A stretch of 64,000 nt of DNA, taken from positions 21,886,001-21,950,000 of the forward strand of contig OZ316897.1 of the NCBI GenBank assembly GCA_973895155.1, given 5' to 3'. The position numbers and the translations under genes are program-made. Below, in pieces: positions 21,701-29,472 of this stretch. The notes under the pieces were generated by a model. The model was given only the letters and a program-made list of their open reading frames with translations, was not told where the DNA came from and made no database searches. Every line of letters starts with the position of its first letter. Within the stretch, counting starts at the first letter, position 1. Origin of the DNA: Marsupella aquatica (taxonomy: Eukaryota > Marchantiophyta).

Positions 21701-23607
21701 GACTCGTCCTAGCCTCCCATCCCGGACTCTTAGTTGGAACATGAAATAGAACAGAAATCGGAGGTGACCCTGGTACTTCTGATGCAATTGCACTCGACGA
21801 TTTGTCCTCCTCTGTAGCTGAGACCTCTACTTTTGATGTTGGTGCAGCATTTGGTGCCTCTCCTTCTAAAAGTGACATCTCTTCTTCTGATGCCGGTACC
21901 TCTGCCAGTACTGGTGGTGCAGCTGCCTGTAACTCTACCAAAACTGGTGAGTCACCTCCACTCGACATAGACTCCTCTCGCTGTATCTTTGAAGTAGGAT
22001 AATGAATTGGGAAAGTACCTGCTTCTGCTGGTGCTGCTACTGGTACCTCTACTATAGCTGGAACACCAGGATAATAATTTGGGAAAGTACCTGCTTCTGC
22101 TGGTGCTGCTACTGGTACCTCTACTATAGCTGGAACACCAGAAACTGGCAGTAACTCTGAAATTGGGCTACGCTGTGATGCCTCTGCATCATAACCTGCA
22201 TGTACCCTGGCACCAAGACCTACCAGAACCTCACAACATCTCTCGTCACCTCCGCTCTCACCTTCTCCACTCGATGTCTCACTGCCAACTTGTTCTGAAT
22301 GCAACCCAACCTGCCTTTCCAATTCTAATATGCGGACTCTTTGTCTGTCGTTTTCTTTCATCAAATCGAGGACCAATTTTTTATGATTCTCCACTGCTTC
22401 TCGTAGCATGTCCAATTTTTCTGCAAGATCAACCTCTAGCGCACGTATGTGCTGTGATAGAACATGCATGCACTCTGGCACGGAGGGCGGCGATTTGTGC
22501 TCACCCTGAGGACATTTCTGTTCATCCCTGGAGAATTGGGGCGCAACCTCCGATGGCTGCCCCTCACCGTCAGACGCACCATCCCCTTCCTTGTCCTCTC
22601 GTGAGCCATCTTCTCCTTCCTCGTCCTCTCGTGATCCGTCATCCCCTTCCTCGTCCTCCTGTGAGCCACTGTCCCCGTCCTTGTCCTCTTCTGAGCCAGC
22701 CTCCCCTTCCTCATCCTCTTGTGAGCCATTGTCCCCTTTCTCCTTGTCGTCCTCCTCATGATCATCTTCGTGTTGTTCGACCATAAGCTCCTCCAGCAAA
22801 TACCCGTAGTGTACAAGAATCTGCGTTATAGCAGTGCCACAGTAGCAAGGAAGTCGTTTGTCTACGACACCATTCTTCGATAGGTGTGACTTTAACCTGA
22901 GGATCTCACTTGTCAGATTATCGTACACCAAATGTGCCCAATCGGGCTTCACCACGGGAGTTTCAGCTCCTCTAAAACGATCACGTACCCTAATCGTATC
23001 CCACCAATACGCCCAGTATACCCACATGTCTTTTGAGGTGACTTGAGTGGGTTTGCTCTTGCCTGAGAGCAATTCAGAAATCACCCTGATTATCCCACAC
23101 CACTGCATATATGGCGCAGTGATTTTGTCTAGACTGTATGGGTTGCCTTTCGTCTTGGCAGAAAACATGGAATTAGTTGACCTTGGACCAACCCAGGTTT
23201 AAATCGGGCCCATTCTCCAGACGGAAAAGCAAATGCAGCTCGCAATACCTCTCTGTTGAATGTGTGAGTTGCACCCCGGAATGACACACAGTTTTGACCT
23301 TGATCATACCCTACTGCGAACTCCTTTTTAGCAAGAATTGCAACTCTGGGCCAGTCGAGTTCAAAACATGGAACCAAACCAGCTTTTCTAGCTAAATTAT
23401 GGTCTGCAGGGGCCATCCCTAGATAATGCCGTATTACCCTCCCTGAGCATGACTTCCAAATCGTCTCCGTCACGACTGTACAAACAAAGCAGGCCTTAGT
23501 TGTGCCATTCTAACAATCGATCAATATACTTCATGCGGAATTAAGAACCAAAGGAGTTGAGTGAAAGAGGGGTACATACGATCTGTGATATCCTCGTCGC
23601 TCTGCAT
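18731..23607 (-). CDS. SNF2-family helicase with RING finger, fused to a transposon-type N-terminal domain and acidic repeat
   Basis: My model has nine exons: 23607-23580, 23475-21486, 21394-21236, 21082-20457, 20353-20241, 20133-19912, 19813-19352, 19254-19045 and 18859-18731. All introns are GT-AG and all joins keep frame. The N-terminal part (RGATHTFNREVLRAAFAFPS) resembles plant transposon/mobile-domain proteins. A Glu/Asp/Gly/Ser repeat, a short coiled coil and a Lys/Arg patch follow. The helicase begins with PHQRIGLAWML; motif I is DDQGMGKT, motif II DECH, motif III SGTPIQN, and the C-lobe has VFSQWTSCLDML and DRSHRIGQTRPVKV. A RING C3HC4 cluster (CVDC, CGHVYCGIC, CKSAKC) sits between the lobes, as in RAD5/RAD16/HLTF and plant CHR27/28-type proteins. 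Such proteins remodel chromatin or ubiquitylate in DNA repair and silencing. One apparent frameshift near 23170 lies in exon 2, either a mutation or an unseen intron. It lies 0.6 kb downstream of the transposase, same strand. Confidence 0.75.
18928..19044 (-). repeat. Duplicated intron segment, copy 1
   Basis: This part of the last SNF2-gene intron is a near copy of 19832-19946. It includes a decayed version of the exon end (GTGCTTGCATGGACTGCAAG) with its splice donor. Confidence 0.85.
19832..19946 (-). repeat. Duplicated intron segment, copy 2 (with real exon end)
   Basis: The intron after the first RING cysteines (CVDCK) and the last 30 bases of that exon are the probable source of the copy at 18928-19044. 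Confidence 0.85.
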
Positions 23608-24221
23608 CAACAATGCGACCGGCGCTGGACGATCATGTCGACGAACCATACTTTCACCAATCCTCCAACGTCACCCCGCGCTCGTCGATACTTGCTTCCG
23701 TCGCGAACACCCCAAGTGTTATCCAATGGCAGACTTGTCAGCCACAAAGATCTACGAAACCTACACAATCAAAGACTGGAGCTCAGGAGCTCGCACCATT
23801 GCCCAAAGCTTATAAGGAATTCCTCATAGGGCGTTCATGTGCGCAGTGGCATGCATCATTTAGTCACTGCAGTTTCAGTAGTAGATCTCACAACAAAGAT
23901 TCTGTCTCCGATCGGTGGCACCGCCCTTTCACTACCCCAACGTACATTTTATCACGTTCCCAAGTAACCTGGTAATACCCATCCATTATGTCACGTCCGA
24001 CCCAGAATCCAATAATATTTGTGACCCGTGCCGTCCCCGATCATACCCCGTGCGAAGCACCATAGCGTCACATCATAGGCTCACATCTGACCTGCATCTC
24101 ACACATCCTACGGTCTGCATCCTGGTCAGTATTCAGTTATTGACAAAACGGCTCCTCTCAAGTGTTGTCATATCCCATAGTATCTTTCTTTTTGTCGTAC
24201 TTGGGACTTTCCATGGTATTA

Positions 24222-24767
24222 CTATACGGTATTCCACCGTACAGGGATACCATGGTGAAGTCCAATTGCACAAAAATCAAGCCTCAACGCAACTAATCTT
24301 TGAAAGGTGATGTGTTCATCAATTTGTGATGCTGCCTTGTAGATTGGGCAACTTGACCGAGAACCCTGTACAGACAACCAGCTCACACCAACCTTCCCGA
24401 GGTCCTTCTCATTATCATTTGCATTGTGCGATTCTGCCATGTCATCCCCTCCCTCCTCCTCCTCCTCCTCCCCGTCAGAAGCACCGTCCACTCCTACATC
24501 CCCCGCTTGCATTTCCGTTGCCGCATCGCGCCTGGGAAGGAGGACTTCCCTTACAACACACAGGTCAAGGACGGAAAGTGAGTCCGCTATTGCAATCATT
24601 ATGTCCCCTACCTCTGGGAAAGGAGGGCAGTTTGCAATTGTGGTAGGGAGTTCCCGTACTAAAGTATCTCCATTCTCCAAGGCTACAACCTCCCTCCCGC
24701 CTCTTCGAATTGGGAAGAACTTGTGTAGAATTCTTGACATAGGCCTACAGTTGTTGCCATGTGCGTA
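24222..24767 (-). pseudogene. C-terminal end of the Tnp2 transposase gene, cut off by the gypsy insertion
   Basis: The minus-strand frame runs from the target duplication (24763-24767) to a stop at 24222. When the gypsy element and one GCGTA copy are ignored it continues the frame that stops being transposase at 40268. The segment has a basic start (SRILHKFFPIRRGGR) and an acidic stretch (EEEEEEGGDD). I know no domain here. The TAC and GCA codons at the join use the target-site bases, which confirms the reading frame. Confidence 0.8.
24763..24767. other. Target-site duplication of the gypsy element (left)
   Basis: GCGTA here and at 40263-40267 flank the element exactly. Confidence 0.95.
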
Positions 24768-27700
24768 TGTGATGCCTAGATAGGAATCACTCGGCCGGTT
24801 AAGTGGGTAAAGCAGGAAGGCACCCTAGGAACACCTTAGTATAGTGACAAAACAAGGAAAATATAAACAATTAGGGGCAACCATGGAACCCGGGCAGAGG
24901 CCGGAGGTAAGGCTGAGGGTGAAAACCCGATTAGGGTTAGGGCGCGTTAAGCGTCGGCGGCTAGGAAGGATCAACGGGAAGAACGACCGGCAGAGGAGAG
25001 GGGTAAGGAGCGCTTGCAGGAGACGGTGGCTCATTTGCGAGCACGAACTAGGCAGACGACTACAGGAGGCCAACTACTGTCAGCTGCTTAGGCAAGCACT
25101 CGGGGAGAGAGTAGATACCGACGATCGACCTAAGGAGGGTATGAGCAACATCAATCAAGCGGCACATTTCTGGGGATGCCTGTTCGAACGGGCAACTGAG
25201 TACATCAAGACTTACGAGGACGAGGAGTCAGAAAGGGCAGCTCGAGAACGGCAGGAGCTCGCTCGATTGTGGGAGCTGCACAAGACGGCTTTCTTAGGAG
25301 GCGAACTCATCAAGGACGAGTTCCTGTGGACGCCTACTTCCAATCAACTCGACGATCTTCTGTTTTGCAAAGACAGCATCGTCGGCATCCGAGAGGCCAT
25401 CAAGAACTGCAACGACATACACTGGGAATTAAAGGGTAGCACGGAAAGGTGGACCCAGGCAACGGTGCTAGGAGAAACCTCCACGGCAGCAGAGATGAAG
25501 AGGAAGGGAGCCGTCAACGATGAAGCCACCCCGGCAAAAAGAACGAGGTCGGCGGCACCAAAGAAGCCAGCCGAGCAGCAGAGCAGGAGGCAGGGAGAAG
25601 CCGAAGAGGAGGAGGTCGATCCCATCAAGGCCATTCCAACCAGGGATGACACCTGGAAGGGCTGGGCGGCAACCCTACCGGTGGAGGTGCAACTACATTT
25701 TGCACGGGAGGAGGATGCATGCTTTACGGCCATGCAGACCAAGAAGTACCAAGGCTTCATGGCCGGATCCGGCTTGGAGGCCTTTGTAAGATTACCATGG
25801 CTGAAGCCGGAGGTACCGGAGTCAGACCTATTAGAATTCGTGGGGTCATGGGAACCCGAGACCAATTGCACGAGGATATATGGGAAGGATTTCTATCTTA
25901 CTCCCAAGGTGATTGCCGAAGTGTTTGGCTTGCCGATGGGCAATAAGACCAAAGTTGATACCAGGAAGACCTTGCCTGACAAGGAGTTCCGGTCGTTCCC
26001 CGGGCCATCAACGAAGAATGGCTTCTTCCGGAACACCTGCACCAACCCGCACATAGGAGAGATGATCGACTTCTTGCGGGTGACCATGCATTGTAACTTA
26101 CCGAGGGCAGAGATCGGCAAGGCACAGGTCTATCTGGCAGAAAGGCCAGACCCAAGCCGGGACTACAACGGGTACCTCCTCAACCAATTGAAGAAGATCT
26201 TAAAGGAGGAGCAGCAGGTAATCGGCATGGGGAGCGTGTCGCGGCTTGGCTATCACATGCCGCTGTTGTGCCGGTATGCCAGAGGTCAGACTTTTGCCCC
26301 GGTACTTCCCCTGCAGGTAAGGGCACCCGAGGAAGCTCCAACACCGAGGCCGTTGGCTGAGAAGCCTCAACCACCTGTTAGTCCTACGATCGAGCAGGTG
26401 TTTAGGCCCAGGAAGGAAGACTTGCCGATGCAGCAACCAGGCATGCAGAGTCTGCTGAAACTACTGGAGAAAGAAAAGAAATCGGCATCGGCAACAACAA
26501 CGGCAACGGCAACAATGCAGGACACTACTACAGAGGTAGGCCTACACCGGCTCACAAGAGAAAACCCCTTTGCTGGAGACAAGGAGAGAATCAGGCCGGA
26601 ATCCAAGCCAGGTGTTCGAACGTACGTGGGAACCTCAAGCTCCGAATCTGAGGCAGAATTGCCTGAAGCTCCTACCGACGAAGAGGAGAGGGAGAAGCCG
26701 GACGTCCAAGAGGTAGAGGAGGCAGTGGAGGACTGCAGCCATGATAATTCCGGCTATGGGTCGGACCATCACGTTCCAGGAGTAAGGACCTGTGGCCGGT
26801 TTGTCCCCACACTTCCAAGGGTAGTGCGAGGGGACCCCAACCAGCAGAGTAGCCCTGAGTCTCCCCCACCAGATGTTGCTCCCCCGAGCTTCGACGGCAT
26901 AAAACAGACGGTGCAGGAATTTCAAGAGCGAATCAAGCAGGAGGAAGAGGCCGCCCTGGCTAAGGAAAAGGATTTACCAGGAGGAGATTGGCCGGAGGAC
27001 ATCAGGCGGCTAGCCGAAAAAGGAAGCAAACCTCTAGCCACGATTGAAGAGATCCGCAGGACGGCTTGGGAGCAGAGGCCACGATGGGCGATGCCGATCA
27101 CTTCTACTTACTCCACCTACGCTAAGAATAGAGCCATGGAGTATGGTGAGATGTGTGGGGAACTTGCGCTCGGCATCTTTGGAGAGGAGTTGGAGGTAGG
27201 ACCCTTTTTCCATAGGGAGCAGTTGGAGAAGCACCAATTAGAAGAAGCGGTGGCTTTAGAGAGAAGCAAGAAGGACGAGGTCATTCGGCGGCTTAGGAGG
27301 ATGGGAGCCGAGATTGAAGATCTAAGGGCGGCCAAGAAAGCCCAAGATGAACTGCGGATTAAACGACATGAGCTGAACATCATGCAGGGGCAGTTGGACG
27401 CCGCGCAGGCTGATAATCAGAATATCAAGGATAAACTGACTCAGACGCAGGAAGAGTTGGCTGACACGATCAAAGAGAGGGAAAAGTGGAAGCAAGAGCT
27501 GAAGAATACAGAGGAGGCCCACATAACAGCCAACAGCCAGGCCATGGCGGAGACCCAAAGAAAGGAATGGGCGTTGAAAGGGGAGCTCGAGAAAATCCGC
27601 GGAGCCCTTGAGCAGAAGGAGGTCGAGTTAGGGAAATCCTATCAAGGGATTATGGCGCTGCAGCAGGAGCTTGCGTCCCTGACGGTCAGCTTCAAGGCCG

Positions 27701-29403
27701 ACCTAAGGGAGAAGGACGAGATGCTCGAACAGACTTACGCCAAGATGAACCAGATGGAGTCTGTCATCATTGCAGAGCTCGACAAGGAGCTAAGAGCAAC
27801 CCAGGAGGAGAGGGCTACCTTGAAGAAGGAATTGGAGGAAGCCCACAGGGAGCAGGAGGAGGCCAAAAACGAGCTGGAGGGGGCACGTAAGGACCTGGAT
27901 GAAACCCAAGAGGAGTTGGAGGAAATCACGAGGAAGATGGAGAACCTACAGCGGCGGGCCGACAACCAAACAGAGCGGCTGAAGAAACAAGTCGCAGTAT
28001 TTAAATGCTTAGCTGCAGCAGGTCCATCTCCCGTTGGGACAAACCAGTTACCAGGGGTGGTAATTGCCGAAGGACAAGCCGCATCAACTGCACCAGTGCC
28101 GGAAGTAAGTGGGAAGGGGAAGGGACCAGCTGCCGAGCCACCAACGAAGAAGAAGCGGAAACCTCCAGGGTCAAGGAGTAATACGACTTCACAGGCCGTG
28201 GTGATCAAGGAGGTAGACCCAGCACCGACCCCAGACAGGGTCACGGCTAAGGATCCAACTACCCTAGGGGAAGGGGAGGCCGAAGCCGTGGGAGTGGCTG
28301 AGGCCGAAGCCGTGGGTATTGCCGAGGCCGGTGTCGAGGCTGAAGCCGAAGGTGGACCCAGTCAGGCCGATGGAGAGTTGACTCGGTCAAGGGCAGGTAA
28401 TCTGTTAGTAGGCGGGCCAACGGCAGTGGCTGAGGAGGAAGTGTTGGGGGCGTCCATTGAGGATCCACCACCGGTGTCGTGACGGTGCAAGGGCGCCGTT
28501 CCTTTTAGGGAGGGCGGACGTGGAGGGAGGAGGCGTGAGTGGGCAGGGCGGGCACGGATCTCCACGTTTAGGATTAGGATCAGAACCAGGAGCGGCCCTG
28601 ACACTTAGCTTAGTGGGATTGCGGTCCCACTGGTAGGAGCAACACTTGTGCTCCTGCCTTGCTGTACATAGGTAGATTCGGGCAAGTAGATTACTGTCAG
28701 GTAGATTAGGCTTACGATGCAAAGAATGGCGGATCCACTACCAGGATAAGTACCTGGGCAGCGGGGAGCTCAGGGCCTCTTCTTTAGCAAGTTTTTAGTT
28801 TGCACCAGCCGGGCTGGGATCAAGTAGTACGAGAAGCTCTCGGTTAGTCATACAGTGACCCTTGTGTATATTCATGTTTCCTCATGCCTAAGAGCTGAAT
28901 AGAGTTGGCCTCACGGCTTAGTTCGCAGAACTTGTGTATGAGATGTACTGTTTGTATGGCAAGTGCATGGTATGACTCAGTCAGAATGAGTCATTTTGCT
29001 ATTTGTGTGTCGCATTAACTTGTGTGAAGAGTGCCCACATCAACAGAAGGAAGGAAAGTAAGCAGGGGAGTGAGAGTTGGATGTGTCGAGCTGAGAGAGG
29101 TCTTAGCGGCTTAACCAAGCCTATTGGGGATCATTCCGGCGGCGGAATCCAAACATACCTAACAAGACGGAGGGGAAGACAGGGGAAGACAGGGGAAGGC
29201 CTATATTAGGCCGGCTACGTATCTCATGACCCGATGAAGGATCTGTCCAGTATATGTGTGTAAAATGTTAATAGTAGTAGTAGAAGGTTAGCAGCGTCCC
29301 ATGCCGCTAAGCCGCGGAAACGGCCTCGCCAAGCACGAAACCTGCGGGAATCGGCTTGAGCTGGGGGGTTTCTTGGGTTTAGGGAGCCATGGGACGCACC
29401 ACA
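24768..29403 (+). repeat. Gypsy 5' LTR (4,636 bp)
   Basis: It begins TGTGATGCCTAGA and ends GACGCACCACA. The first 115 bp are non-coding, then the ORF occupies 24883-28482. The last 921 bp are non-coding and include several TATA-like tracts (near 28872 and 29200), which probably hold the promoter and polyadenylation region. Confidence 0.96.
24883..28482 (+). CDS. LTR-encoded coiled-coil protein (1,199 aa)
   Basis: The ATG at 24883 has a good context (CAACCATGG). Residues 1-50 are strongly basic (RVKTRLGLGRVKRRRLGR). Residues about 265-415 (LPWLKPEVPESDLLEFV, then DFYLTPKVIAEVFGLP) resemble the helical domain of plant transposon/mobile-domain proteins. A Pro/Ser/Glu-rich linker follows, then a long coiled coil at about 775-1035 (repeated LEKxxLEE and KELEEA heptads). 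The KKKRK stretch near residue 1090 is a classical nuclear localisation signal, and the tail is Ala/Glu-rich. It is not Gag, Pol or an Env (no membrane segment). In genomic RNA this ORF would lie in U3 at the 3' end, much like the sag gene in the LTR of mouse mammary tumour virus; that parallel is positional only. A role in nuclear import or control of silencing would be inference. Confidence 0.85.
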   Translation: MEPGQRPEVRLRVKTRLGLGRVKRRRLGRINGKNDRQRRGVRSACRRRWLICEHELGRRLQEANYCQLLRQALGERVDTDDRPKEGMSNINQAAHFWGCLFERATEYIKTYEDEESERAARERQELARLWELHKTAFLGGELIKDEFLWTPTSNQLDDLLFCKDSIVGIREAIKNCNDIHWELKGSTERWTQATVLGETSTAAEMKRKGAVNDEATPAKRTRSAAPKKPAEQQSRRQGEAEEEEVDPIKAIPTRDDTWKGWAATLPVEVQLHFAREEDACFTAMQTKKYQGFMAGSGLEAFVRLPWLKPEVPESDLLEFVGSWEPETNCTRIYGKDFYLTPKVIAEVFGLPMGNKTKVDTRKTLPDKEFRSFPGPSTKNGFFRNTCTNPHIGEMIDFLRVTMHCNLPRAEIGKAQVYLAERPDPSRDYNGYLLNQLKKILKEEQQVIGMGSVSRLGYHMPLLCRYARGQTFAPVLPLQVRAPEEAPTPRPLAEKPQPPVSPTIEQVFRPRKEDLPMQQPGMQSLLKLLEKEKKSASATTTATATMQDTTTEVGLHRLTRENPFAGDKERIRPESKPGVRTYVGTSSSESEAELPEAPTDEEEREKPDVQEVEEAVEDCSHDNSGYGSDHHVPGVRTCGRFVPTLPRVVRGDPNQQSSPESPPPDVAPPSFDGIKQTVQEFQERIKQEEEAALAKEKDLPGGDWPEDIRRLAEKGSKPLATIEEIRRTAWEQRPRWAMPITSTYSTYAKNRAMEYGEMCGELALGIFGEELEVGPFFHREQLEKHQLEEAVALERSKKDEVIRRLRRMGAEIEDLRAAKKAQDELRIKRHELNIMQGQLDAAQADNQNIKDKLTQTQEELADTIKEREKWKQELKNTEEAHITANSQAMAETQRKEWALKGELEKIRGALEQKEVELGKSYQGIMALQQELASLTVSFKADLREKDEMLEQTYAKMNQMESVIIAELDKELRATQEERATLKKELEEAHREQEEAKNELEGARKDLDETQEELEEITRKMENLQRRADNQTERLKKQVAVFKCLAAAGPSPVGTNQLPGVVIAEGQAASTAPVPEVSGKGKGPAAEPPTKKKRKPPGSRSNTTSQAVVIKEVDPAPTPDRVTAKDPTTLGEGEAEAVGVAEAEAVGIAEAGVEAEAEGGPSQADGELTRSRAGNLLVGGPTAVAEEEVLGASIEDPPPVS

Positions 29404-29425
29404 TTTTTGGCGCTAGATGGAGGGG
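29404..29425 (+). other. Primer-binding site of the gypsy element
   Basis: TTTT precedes TGGCGCTAGATGGAGGGGGC, directly after the 5' LTR. The TGGCGC start is common in plant Athila/Tat-type elements. I cannot assign the tRNA with certainty. Confidence 0.75.
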
Positions 29426-29472
29426 GCATTTCTTAAGCCGTGAGATATGAAGTTAGAACGGAAGCGTAGGTA

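Noticed and set aside
22163-22786. Plus-strand 207-codon His/Pro-rich ORF
   Set aside because: It is the reverse of the acidic Glu/Asp/Gly repeat of the SNF2 fusion gene; its PLPHPLVS repeats are simply that repeat read backwards.
24326-24783. Plus-strand ORFs with Ser/Pro runs
   Set aside because: Shadows of the Glu-rich C-terminal part of the transposase.
25344-28722. Many minus-strand ORFs (63-175 codons) opposite the LTR protein, repeated in the other LTR copies
   Set aside because: They are complementary-strand shadows of the high-GC coding frame; composition follows the coiled-coil codons and no start context or domain is seen.
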